Origin: an uncultured Eubacteriales bacterium
Lineage (GTDB): Bacteria > Bacillota > Clostridia > Peptostreptococcales > Anaerovoracaceae
Reading direction: 5' to 3'
DNA: 10,527 nt
Assembly: GCA_900551415.1 (NCBI GenBank)
Contig: URWB01000087.1
Span: forward strand, 1 to 10,527
Part shown: positions 1 through 6,247 of the stretch, one piece after another
How positions within the stretch are numbered: position 1 is the stretch's first letter
Layout: every line of letters starts with the position of its first letter
Notes under the pieces: model-generated
Told to the model about the DNA's origin: nothing
The model's input: the letters and a program-made list of their open reading frames with translations, nothing else
The model's database searches: none
Position numbers and translations under genes: made by a program

Positions 1-72
1 GACGAAGTCCTACTGGACGTAGGTCAAGGACGAGAACGCAGCATGCGTTGAAATTTCAATCCGTCCAGGCGT
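1..72. repeat. Palindrome-dense intergenic segment (possible dispersed repeat)
   Basis: This short stretch upstream of the glycosyltransferase is unusually rich in self-complementary sequence. AACGCA (35-40) pairs with TGCGTT (44-49) across a 3-base loop. TTGAAATTTCAA (48-59) is a perfect 12-base palindrome. CTAC (10-13) pairs with GTAG (19-22). GGACG (28-32) can pair with CGTCC (62-66) to enclose the middle hairpins. No reading frame here gives a recognisable protein end. It may be part of an intergenic repeat or of a structured leader cut by the window edge; only one copy is visible here. Confidence 0.3.
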
Positions 73-120
73 GTGTGCTCTTGTCAACCGAAGGTAAGAA
101 AGCATGAAAAAGGGGATACA

Positions 121-1086
121 ATGAATATAGAAGAAAGAAGAGTTGACAAAATCAGTATCATCGTGCCTTGCTATAACGAGGAGGCGTGTATCGAAATCGT
201 TTACGCAGAGACTGCGGCAGCGATGGAAGCACTCACAGAAAAAGAGCAAGTCTCTTATGAAATCATTTTTGTGGATGACGGCAGCCGCGATGGTACGCTG
301 AAAAAGCTGCGGGAGCTGGCGGCCGCGCACACGCGAGAAGCTGCGCAAGTGCGCTACCTTTCCTTCTCACGCAACTTCGGCAAGGAGGCGGCGATGCTCG
401 CCGGACTGCGGGAAGCGACCGGCGATTATCTGGTGCTGATGGACGCCGATCTGCAGCACCCGCCGACGCTGCTGCCCAGAATGTACCGAATCCTGCGTGA
501 CAGCGGCGGCGCTCTTGATTTGTGCGGCGCGCGTCGCCGCGGCCGCGCGGGCGAAGGCAAAATCCGCGTCTGCCTGTCGCGCGGCTTCTATAAAGTCTGG
601 AACAGGCTGACCGGCATGGAAACAGCAAGCGGAGAAGGGGACTTCCGTATGATGCGGCGCTGCGTGGCAGACGCGATCCTGCAGCTGGGGGAGTCCAATC
701 GCTATACGAAAGGCATCTTTGCTTATGTCGGTTTTCGGACGAGCTGGATCGAGTACGAGAATGTCGCGCGCAGTATCGGTGAGAGCAAGTGGAATCTGTG
801 CGGGCTGCTGCGGTACGCGGCACAGGGCATTTTCGCGTTTTCCGATGCGCCGCTCAAAATCGCCGGACCGCTCGGCACCGGACTGGTTTTCTTAAGTGTG
901 CTGACCCTGCTGCTGCCGCAGACACGTCACGTCATCATCTGCCTGCCGCTGCTTCTGTCCGGGCTGCAGCTGCTGGTACTGCAGGCAATCGGCTCCTATC
1001 TCGCGCGGGCATATTGGGAAATCAAACAGAGGCCGGTCTATATCGTGCGCGAACGCAGCGCACGCCAGAGAAAATGCAGCAAATGA
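121..1086 (+). CDS. Family 2 glycosyltransferase, polyprenyl/dolichyl-phosphate sugar transferase type
   Basis: The 321-residue protein is a GT-A fold family 2 glycosyltransferase of the DPM1/GtrB/CsbB group. Such enzymes move a sugar from a nucleotide donor to a polyprenyl phosphate on the inner face of the membrane, or decorate envelope polymers. Visible motifs are IIVPCYNE (13-20) at the donor-binding strand, VDDGSRDGT (51-59), the metal-binding DAD (108-110) followed by QH (112-113), and GEGDFRMM (171-178), the acceptor-site motif. Two hydrophobic segments near 246-265 and 270-293 form a C-terminal membrane hairpin, followed by a basic tail. The length is typical for the family. I chose the ATG at 121 because AGGGG at 111-115 precedes it; an in-frame GTG at 73 lacks such a site. 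Acceptor and sugar cannot be told from sequence. No terminator is obvious after it. Confidence 0.9.
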   Translation: MNIEERRVDKISIIVPCYNEEACIEIVYAETAAAMEALTEKEQVSYEIIFVDDGSRDGTLKKLRELAAAHTREAAQVRYLSFSRNFGKEAAMLAGLREATGDYLVLMDADLQHPPTLLPRMYRILRDSGGALDLCGARRRGRAGEGKIRVCLSRGFYKVWNRLTGMETASGEGDFRMMRRCVADAILQLGESNRYTKGIFAYVGFRTSWIEYENVARSIGESKWNLCGLLRYAAQGIFAFSDAPLKIAGPLGTGLVFLSVLTLLLPQTRHVIICLPLLLSGLQLLVLQAIGSYLARAYWEIKQRPVYIVRERSARQRKCSK

Positions 1087-1132
1087 ACCGTAATCGGGAT
1101 ACTACGAGCTTCTTGCGCTGCATGAAATTTTC

Positions 1133-1161
1133 TTGTAAAGAAAGTGGGGATATGGTACACT
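1133..1161 (+). promoter_or_regulatory. Sigma-A-type promoter for the TPR gene
   Basis: TTGTAA (1133-1138) and TACACT (1156-1161) are separated by 17 bases, and TGG directly before the -10 forms an extended -10 element. The start of transcription would fall near 1168, about 45 bases before the ATG of the TPR protein, so that gene is probably transcribed separately from the glycosyltransferase. Confidence 0.65.
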
Positions 1162-1212
1162 GTAAATAATTGTACACGAAGGCGCAGAGAAAGCAGACAG
1201 GAGGCTACACCG

Positions 1213-2139
1213 ATGAAAAAAGCGAAAACAATGGAAGAAGCGTTCAAGGATTATTTGGTCGAAAATGGCCTGACAGGACCAATCTCACAGAAACAGCATG
1301 AAGAGGCTTTTGACCGTTTCATGGATGAAAGAGGAATGGATTTTCTGATGCAGGAAGCGTTGGAAGATATGGATGAAGACCTGCAAAGGGCGTATGACGC
1401 GGAAAGCAAAGCCGAAACCTTGAAGTACGCGAAAAGATCGCTCAAGAACAATCCGCGGAATGTCGAAGCGGAGACTCTGATCGCACAATGTCAGGCAAAA
1501 TCGGAAGATGACCTGCAAAAAAAGTATCTTAAAATTCTCGAGAAGGAAGAAAAAAACCTGAAAAACGATGGCATTTGGGAAGATGAGAGCATCGGAGACT
1601 TCTGGTTGATTGCGGAAACCAGACCCTATATGCGGCTGTACAATAGCTATGTAGACAGCTTAATCGTGACGAGAAAATTCAGAAAAGCTGCGGCGGAAAG
1701 CGAAAAAATGCTGCAGCTATGCGAAAATGATAATTTGGGAATCCGGTACCGTCTTATGCATATTTACGCGTATCTGGAGGAGGAGGCCGCAGCGCAGCGT
1801 CTGTATCGGCAATATGAAAAGGAGAACTGCACGATGTTCTTGCTGCCGCTTGCGGTACTGTATTACAAGCTGGATGATTTGAAAACAGCGGCAGGCTATC
1901 TCAAGCAGCTGTTTCAGGTTAATCCGGAATGCAAAATCTTTTTTGCGCTTCAGGATGTGGAGCCGGAAAAGATTGAAGAGGCCATTAACGCGTCTATGGA
2001 CAAGCTTGCGGAGACCGGAGGGTACAAGCCGGGAAGCCTGGAGGAATTTTTGGTTATTACGCAGGAAGAACAGTACCTGTATGAGTCCGAAGCGAGCTTT
2101 TGGATTTGGGCAATGCGAAACAGCCCTGCTCAGCGGTAA
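1213..2139 (+). CDS. TPR repeat protein (ST7-like), function unknown
   Basis: The 308-residue protein is soluble, with no signal peptide or membrane span, and is mostly helical with paired helices typical of tetratricopeptide repeats. Recognisable repeat regions are 65-97 (KYAKRSLKNNPRNVEAETLI), 137-200 (ETRPYMR, then helices ending LEEEAAAQRLYRQY), and 205-240 (LAVLYYKLDDLKTAAGYLKQ...NPEC). The segment from ETRPYMR through NDNLGIRYRL resembles the ST7-type TPR proteins common in bacteria. TPR arrays bind other proteins; no catalytic motif is visible and no partner is indicated by neighbours. AGGAGG at 1199-1204 lies 8 bases before the ATG, which is why this start was chosen over upstream in-frame codons. 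The last 10 bases overlap the 3' end of the convergent amidotransferase remnant. There is no visible terminator between them. Confidence 0.8.
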   Translation: MKKAKTMEEAFKDYLVENGLTGPISQKQHEEAFDRFMDERGMDFLMQEALEDMDEDLQRAYDAESKAETLKYAKRSLKNNPRNVEAETLIAQCQAKSEDDLQKKYLKILEKEEKNLKNDGIWEDESIGDFWLIAETRPYMRLYNSYVDSLIVTRKFRKAAAESEKMLQLCENDNLGIRYRLMHIYAYLEEEAAAQRLYRQYEKENCTMFLLPLAVLYYKLDDLKTAAGYLKQLFQVNPECKIFFALQDVEPEKIEEAINASMDKLAETGGYKPGSLEEFLVITQEEQYLYESEASFWIWAMRNSPAQR

Positions 2140-2405
2140 GCGGAGAGGATTTTTTCGGCGATTACGCGGCGGGAGACGCAGCGGTCCATCGCCTGTTTTT
2201 CGATATAGCGATGCGCCTCGGTTTCACTCATGCGAAGCTGGTCGATTCCATAGGCGGCGAATCCAGCGCCGAGCCCATTGGAGCGGTCATGCATGGGAAT
2301 CATACTTTCGATGATTTTTTCTCCGGTCATACGCCGGCCCTCTTTGGAGATGACGGCCGAAATCGCGCAGCCGGAGGGAATCCTGATTTGCCCTTCTTTT
2401 TTCAT
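2130..2405 (-). pseudogene. Remnant of a glutamate-synthase-type class II glutamine amidotransferase
   Basis: The reading frame codes for 91 residues. Its first ~60 match the N terminus of free-standing GltB1-like class II amidotransferases: IPSGCAISAV with the presumed nucleophile Cys13, then MTGEKIIESM and the very typical MHDRSNGLGAGFAAYGI. Intact members are several hundred residues long. Here the similarity fades soon after YGI, and the stop follows about 40 residues later. The glutaminase domain cannot be complete, because most of its core strands are gone. The final 37 residues could be a shifted stretch just downstream or the original C terminus after an internal deletion; I cannot decide. 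The start ATG (complement of 2403-2405) has AAGGAA about 9 bases upstream. Promoter and leader still look intact. In intact form it would release ammonia from glutamine for glutamate synthesis. Confidence 0.8.
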
Positions 2406-2658
2406 ATGCCATGTTTCCTTTCTTCCTGCAAGTGCCTGTTGTCTCCCGTTTCCTATCGCAGTGTCGCGGAGCGAGGGGTTGCTTACCCCTGCCGCGGCGC
2501 TTTGAAAAAAAGAGAAAGGTGTCCACGGTCGGCAGGGAGAAGAAACTGTCGAAGATGAACGCCTTTGCTCACTACATGGGTGGTCTGCCATAAAGCAGGC
2601 TGCTGGATGCAGCTGCACAGTGCTTTCGTGCTTTATCAGACGATGAAATAAAAATTAT
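2406..2658 (-). promoter_or_regulatory. Long structured 5' leader of the amidotransferase remnant
   Basis: About 250 bases lie between the predicted minus-strand transcription start (near 2658) and the amidotransferase start codon, and no gene is visible in them. The segment holds a perfect 8-base inverted repeat, TGCTTTAT (2629-2636) with ATAAAGCA (2590-2597), enclosing a smaller GCTG/CAGC hairpin (2602-2613). It also holds a GC-rich two-part hairpin: CGCGG (2465-2469) with CCGCG (2492-2496), and AGGGGT (2474-2479) with ACCCCT (2485-2490). The minus strand also has a run of seven Ts (complement of 2505-2511). I compared it mentally with T-box, TPP, SAM, lysine, glycine, cobalamin and glutamine motifs and recognised none. 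Confidence 0.4.
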
Positions 2659-2664
2659 GTGAGA

Positions 2665-2693
2665 AGTATAGCACTGGTTTTTGTCCTTGTCAA
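2665..2693 (-). promoter_or_regulatory. Minus-strand sigma-A promoter, extended -10
   Basis: Read on the minus strand, TTGACA (complement of 2688-2693) and TATACT (complement of 2665-2670) are 17 bases apart, and TGC precedes the -10 hexamer as an extended -10 element. This is a near-consensus promoter pointing toward the amidotransferase remnant. The promoter is intact although the gene it serves is not. Confidence 0.75.
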
Positions 2694-2768
2694 TAGATAC
2701 TTTGTGTATACATAACAAAAAGTTTTGAAAATTTTTAGAAAAAACATGAAAAAATATGTGAAAAGTAC

Positions 2769-2797
2769 TTGACTTCGTACAAAATCGAGTGTATCAT
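2769..2797 (+). promoter_or_regulatory. Promoter of the glutamine synthetase gene
   Basis: TTGACT (2769-2774) and TATCAT (2792-2797) are 17 bases apart, placing the transcription start near 2804 and giving a leader of about 90 bases. It diverges from the amidotransferase promoter; the 75 bases between the two -35 elements are very A+T rich. I looked for a GlnR-type TGTNA-N7-TNACA operator there and did not find a good one. Confidence 0.75.
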
Positions 2798-2817
2798 CAC
2801 AACATGCCAAGGCAATG

Positions 2818-2862
2818 GAGTCTTGAAATCACAGTTGGATTTCGGGACTCTTTTCTCTTTTT
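2818..2862 (+). terminator. Leader terminator (attenuator) upstream of glutamine synthetase
   Basis: A continuous 13-pair stem (two pairs are G-T wobbles) forms between 2818-2830 and 2838-2850, with the 7-base loop ACAGTTG. It is followed directly by a T-rich tract at 2851-2862 (TTTTCTCTTTTT). This has the form of an intrinsic terminator located between the promoter and the start codon, so expression should depend on readthrough. Glutamine synthetase genes in clostridia are known to be controlled by ANTAR-domain antiterminators, which recognise hexanucleotide loops with A at position 1 and G at position 4. The loop here can be drawn as ACAGTT, which fits, but the usual paired-hairpin arrangement is not clear. 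Confidence 0.75.
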
Positions 2863-2892
2863 GCCAGAGAAAATGGAAAGGAGTTCATAAAA

Positions 2893-4076
2893 ATGATGAA
2901 AGAAACAGAAATGAAAACACCATGTGTACCCGAATATTTTGGATGTCTGGTCTTTGATGACAGAGTTATGCGGGCAAGGCTCAGTGCGGATACCTACCAT
3001 TCTTTGAAAAAGACCGTCAAGGAGGGGCAGCGCCTCGACAGCACGTTGGCCGATGCGGTAGCGAAGGCGATGAAGGATTGGGCAACAGAACAGGGCGCGA
3101 CCCATTTTACCCATTGGTTTCAGCCGCTGACAGGCATCACAGCCGAGAAGCATGACAGCTTTATCAGTCCGGCGCCGGACGGCGGAGTCATCATGGATTT
3201 TTCGGGAAAAGAATTGATTAAGGGAGAACCGGACGCGTCATCCTTCCCATCCGGAGGCCTCAGAGCTACCTTTGAGGCACGCGGTTACACCGCATGGGAC
3301 CCGACTTCTCCGGCCTTTATTAAGGATAAGACGCTTTGCATCCCAACCGCGTTCTGCTCCTACAGCGGAGAGGCGCTTGACAAAAAAACACCGCTGCTGC
3401 GTTCCATGCAGGCCTTGAATAAACAGGCACTGAGAATTCTCAAGCTCTTCGGCAACACTGAGGTCAAATATGTCAGAACCTCGGTCGGTCCGGAGCAGGA
3501 ATACTTTTTGATCGACCGCCAGATGTATGAAAAGCGCGAGGATTTGAAACTCTGCGGCAGAACCCTGTTCGGCGCGATGCCGCCGAAGGGACAGGAAATG
3601 GACGACCACTATTTCGGCGCGATCAAGCCGCGCGTCGCCGCTTATATGGCGGATCTGAACGAAGCGCTGTGGAAACTTGGCATCCTCGCCAAGACCGAGC
3701 ATAACGAAGTAGCGCCCGCGCAGCATGAGCTGGCGCCAATCTACACGACGACCAATATCGCGACCGACCACAACCAGCTGACGATGGAAATCATGCAGAA
3801 GGTAGCTTCCAAGCATGGTCTGGCTACGAAAAAGGGCTGATTGAGCGGCTTTCTGCCCTGACGGACGAAATCAGCGCCGCGGCCGACGCGTTGGAGGCCG
3901 TCGTCCCCCAGTATGAGACGATGACGGATGTTACCGAGGCATCCTGCTTTATCCGCGACTGCACGCTGCAGAAGATGGCGGAGCTGAGAATCCCATGTGA
4001 TGAAGCGGAAACCTTAACTGCCGCGCGCTGCTGGCCGTTCCCGACCTACGCGGATCTGCTTTTCGGCGTACAATAA
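2893..4076 (+). pseudogene. glnN: Type III glutamine synthetase with a large internal deletion
   Basis: Glutamine synthetase III makes glutamine from glutamate, ammonia and ATP; intact enzymes are about 700 residues. Here 2893-3840 codes for the N-terminal ~310 residues, with the conserved ATHFTHWFQPLTG (69-81), SSFPSGGLRATFEARGYTAWD, metal-site signature GPEQEYF (199-205) and NEVAPAQHELAPIY (271-284). It runs to KVASKHGL, then breaks to ATKKG and a stop. From about 3822 another frame continues as GYEKGLIERL and ends in ELRIPCDEAETL...WPFPTYADLLFGVQ (stop 4074-4076), which is the normal C-terminal end of the family. Roughly 300 central codons are missing at 3817-3823 and the two halves are out of frame. 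The lost part includes the NGSGKHNNWS active-site region, so no activity is expected. AAAGGAG at 2877-2883 supports the start. Promoter, attenuator and terminator all remain. Confidence 0.9.
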
Positions 4077-4130
4077 TTTTGGTGTATAATTAAGATCAGA
4101 GTATTTCAGAATATTAACGATTCGGAACAG

Positions 4131-4168
4131 GCCCGAACGCGGCAGATGCGGTCGGGTTTGTTCTTTTT
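4131..4168 (+). terminator. Intrinsic terminator after glutamine synthetase
   Basis: CCCGA (4132-4136) pairs with TCGGG (4152-4156), and CGC (4138-4140) with GCG (4148-4150), around loop GGCAGAT. A T-rich run from 4157 follows. It lies 55 bases after the synthetase stop and before the exporter promoter, so it insulates the two units. Confidence 0.85.
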
Positions 4169-4189
4169 CTCGCTTTTTTGGCAAAATCA

Positions 4190-4219
4190 TTGACTTTGAT
4201 GAGCAGGCAAGATTATAAT
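4190..4219 (+). promoter_or_regulatory. Promoter of the MATE exporter gene
   Basis: TTGACT (4190-4195) and a perfect TATAAT (4214-4219) are 18 bases apart. The start would be near 4226, about 30 bases before the exporter ATG. No operator-like palindrome is evident next to it. Confidence 0.8.
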
Positions 4220-4256
4220 AGGGGTACGGAAATTTGTTTTTTGGAGGTTGCGGTAT

Positions 4257-5669
4257 ATGGCGCAAGAACAAGCGTTAAAAAAAGAGAAAAAGCAAAAAAA
4301 GCATGAGATTGATATGATTGAGGGACCGATTTTGAGCCGCATGCTTGTTTTTGCGTTTCCCTTGGTCTGTTCTAACATTCTGCAGCTTTTGTTTAACGCC
4401 GCGGACATCATTGTGGTCGGTCGCTTCGGCAGCGAAAACTCGCTGGCGGCGGTCGGCTCGACTTCATCCCTGATTAACCTTCTGGTTAATCTTTTTGTCG
4501 GGCTGGCTATCGGCTGCAATGTATTGACGGCCAGATATCAGGGCGCGCGCAAGGAAAGCGATGTCAGCGAGACCGTACATACCTCGATCGCGCTGAGCAT
4601 CGTATCGGGTGTCGCGATGGGGATCATCGGCATTGTGGTCGCGGCGCCGATTCTGGAACTGATGGAGACGCCGGAGGAGGTTTTGCCGTTTTCCACCCTG
4701 TACATGCGGATCTATTTTCTCGGCATGCCTGCCATGATGATCTACAACTTCGGCAGCGCGGTACTGCGCGCCAAAGGAGATACCAAACGCCCGCTGAATT
4801 ATCTGACGATCGCCGGAGTCATCAATGTCGTACTGAATCTTTTCTTCGTCATTGTTCTGCAGCTTGACGTCGCTGGTGTCGCGGCGGCAACCTCGATTTC
4901 GCAATGCTTTTCGGCCTTTATGATTCTGCGTTGTCTGATCAAAGAGGAGGGACCGTTCCGTCTGCACTTCAAGCTGCTGCGGATTCACAAAAATAAAATG
5001 CTGAGAATCCTGGAAATCGGTCTGCCGGCAGGCTTTCAAGGTGTCTTGTTCGCACTGTCCAACGTCATCATCCAGGCATCCATCAACAGCTTTGGTAAGG
5101 ACGTGATGGCAGGCAGCGCGGCCTCTGCCAATATTGAGAATTTTACCTATTTCGCGATGAACGCCTTCTACCAGGCGGCGATTTCGTTTACCAGTCAGAA
5201 TATGGGCGCGGGCAAATTGAAGCGCATTCACAGAATCGTTCTGACGGCAACGGGCTGCGCGGCGGTGACGGGACTTATTTTTGGCAGTCTCTCCTGTCTC
5301 TTTGGCAGGCAGCTGCTCAGCATCTATTCTCCACAGGAGGTCGTCATCGAGGAGGGTATCAAGCGGCTCTTTTATATCGCGGCGCCGTATTTTATCTGCG
5401 GCATCATGGATACGATGGCAGGCGTGATTCGCGGACTCGGCTATTCGATTCTGCCGATGATCGTCAGTCTTTTGGGTGCCTGTGTGCTGCGAATTATTTG
5501 GATTCAGGCTTTTTGCTCCCTGCCGGCTTTCCACTATGTCGAAAACGTTTATGTTTCCTATCCGGTGACTTGGACGATTACGCTGACGGCACATATTATC
5601 TGCTATCTCATCATCATGCGGAGACTCAAAAAACGACCGGAGATGCAGGAGGCGCAGAGCGCGGCCTAG
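4257..5669 (+). CDS. MATE-family multidrug/cation antiporter
   Basis: The 470-residue polytopic membrane protein has the length and about twelve hydrophobic spans of MATE exporters, which use a Na+ or H+ gradient to expel drugs or metabolites. The family-typical N terminus is clear: a charged lysine-rich leader (8-16), then EGPILSRMLVFAFPLVCSN, LFNAADIIVVGRFG (46-58), AAVGSTSSL, and GCNVLTARYQGA. The second half repeats the pattern with LEIGLPAGFQGVLF and SFTSQNMGAG. It resembles the NorM/MepA/DinF-like MATE proteins abundant in gut clostridia, whose substrates are mostly unknown. The ATG at 4257 was chosen because GGAGG at 4243-4247 precedes it by 9 bases; an in-frame TTG at 4248 abuts that site and is unlikely. 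It has its own promoter, and no regulator gene sits beside it. Substrate cannot be inferred. Confidence 0.9.
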   Translation: MAQEQALKKEKKQKKHEIDMIEGPILSRMLVFAFPLVCSNILQLLFNAADIIVVGRFGSENSLAAVGSTSSLINLLVNLFVGLAIGCNVLTARYQGARKESDVSETVHTSIALSIVSGVAMGIIGIVVAAPILELMETPEEVLPFSTLYMRIYFLGMPAMMIYNFGSAVLRAKGDTKRPLNYLTIAGVINVVLNLFFVIVLQLDVAGVAAATSISQCFSAFMILRCLIKEEGPFRLHFKLLRIHKNKMLRILEIGLPAGFQGVLFALSNVIIQASINSFGKDVMAGSAASANIENFTYFAMNAFYQAAISFTSQNMGAGKLKRIHRIVLTATGCAAVTGLIFGSLSCLFGRQLLSIYSPQEVVIEEGIKRLFYIAAPYFICGIMDTMAGVIRGLGYSILPMIVSLLGACVLRIIWIQAFCSLPAFHYVENVYVSYPVTWTITLTAHIICYLIIMRRLKKRPEMQEAQSAA

Positions 5670-5687
5670 ATACATAGCGAGTGAAGC

Positions 5688-5719
5688 ATTGTTTTCCGCG
5701 CGGTTTGGCGGCGGACAAT
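5688..5719. repeat. Inverted repeat between MATE and ridA genes
   Basis: ATTGT (5688-5692) pairs with ACAAT (5715-5719) and CCGC (5696-5699) with GCGG (5708-5711), giving an interrupted hairpin 35 bases before the ridA start codon. No T run follows on the plus strand, so it is a poor intrinsic terminator. It could be an operator or a weak terminator; the function is not shown. Confidence 0.35.
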
Positions 5720-5753
5720 CACAATAAATTAAGATAGAAAAGGAGATTTTATC

Positions 5754-6131
5754 ATGAGAAAAATCGTAGCAACAGACAAGGCTCCGGCAGCAATCGGACC
5801 TTACGCGCAGGCAAATATCATCGGTGATCTGGTCATCACTTCCGGACAGATTCCGATTGATCCGGCAACCGGAAATCTTGTGGAGGGCGATATCGAGGCG
5901 CAGACAAAGCAGGTATTCGAGAACCTTAAGGCGGTGCTGGAGGCAGCCGGAAGCGGTCTGGACAAAATCGTCAAGACTACCTGCTTCATGGATAATATGA
6001 ACGACTTCGCGAAGATGAACGAGGTGTACGCGAGCTTTTTCAGCGGCGACTATCCGTCCAGATCCGCGGTGGAAGTCGCGAAGCTGCCAAAGGGCGCTTT
6101 GATTGAGATCGAAGCCATCGCCTGCCTCTAA
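5754..6131 (+). CDS. ridA: RidA family enamine/imine deaminase
   Basis: The 125-residue protein is a full-length RidA (YjgF/YER057c/UK114) member. These homotrimers hydrolyse reactive enamine/imine intermediates, such as 2-aminoacrylate released by PLP enzymes, to the keto acid and ammonia, protecting PLP enzymes in the cytoplasm. Diagnostic features are KAPAAIGPYAQA (9-20) with Tyr17, ITSGQIPIDPATG (28-40), the CFMDNMNDFAKMNEVY stretch, and YPSRSAVEVAKLPKGALIEIEAIA with the substrate-carboxylate-binding Arg103 and catalytic-site Glu120. All key residues of the active (RidA) subgroup are present. AAAGGAG ends about 9 bases before the ATG. It stands alone between the MATE exporter and a strong terminator, with no adjacent amino-acid catabolic gene to indicate a specific substrate. 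Confidence 0.95.
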   Translation: MRKIVATDKAPAAIGPYAQANIIGDLVITSGQIPIDPATGNLVEGDIEAQTKQVFENLKAVLEAAGSGLDKIVKTTCFMDNMNDFAKMNEVYASFFSGDYPSRSAVEVAKLPKGALIEIEAIACL

Positions 6132-6192
6132 GCACAGGAAGGACGGCGCGCCGCCCCGAGCAGGCGGTATGAAGAACCATATAAGATAACGG

Positions 6193-6218
6193 AGGCTGCC
6201 CGGTACGGCAGCCTTTTT
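6193..6218 (+). terminator. Strong intrinsic terminator after ridA
   Basis: GGCTGCC (6194-6200) and GGCAGCC (6207-6213) form a perfect 7-pair stem, 8 pairs with the flanking A-T, around the 6-base loop CGGTAC. Five Ts follow at 6214-6218. It separates ridA from the ABC exporter gene. Confidence 0.92.
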
Positions 6219-6237
6219 CAGAAATACCTTTTTCAGA
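6212..6237 (+). repeat. Short tandem direct repeat, 11 bases twice
   Basis: CCTTTTTCAGA occurs at 6212-6222 and again at 6227-6237, with AATA between (period 15). The first copy is the 3' edge of the ridA terminator. The second copy's CAGA begins the CAGAGGA that serves as the ribosome binding site of the ABC gene. A small local duplication is the simplest explanation. Confidence 0.6.
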
Positions 6238-6247
6238 GGACCACAAA

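Noticed and set aside
1..51. Possible C-terminal end of an upstream gene (frame 1, ending in a stop at 49-51)
   Set aside because: Sixteen residues with no recognisable similarity, lying across overlapping palindromes; more likely non-coding.
2100..2593. Plus-strand open frames across the amidotransferase remnant and its leader
   Set aside because: They lack ribosome binding sites and run antisense to a recognisable protein and its leader.
2560..2600. T-box-like GGGTGG on the plus strand
   Set aside because: The rest of the T-box sequence (ACCGCG) is missing, the strand is wrong for the gene nearby, and no specifier stem is visible.
2694..2768. GlnR-type operator between the divergent promoters
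   Set aside because: TTGT...ACAA at about 2701-2717 is only partly symmetric and does not fit TGTNA-N7-TNACA.
3891..4076. Separate 61-residue gene starting at an internal start codon
   Set aside because: It is the in-frame tail of the glutamine synthetase C-terminal fragment (WPFPTYADLLFGVQ end), with no ribosome site of its own.
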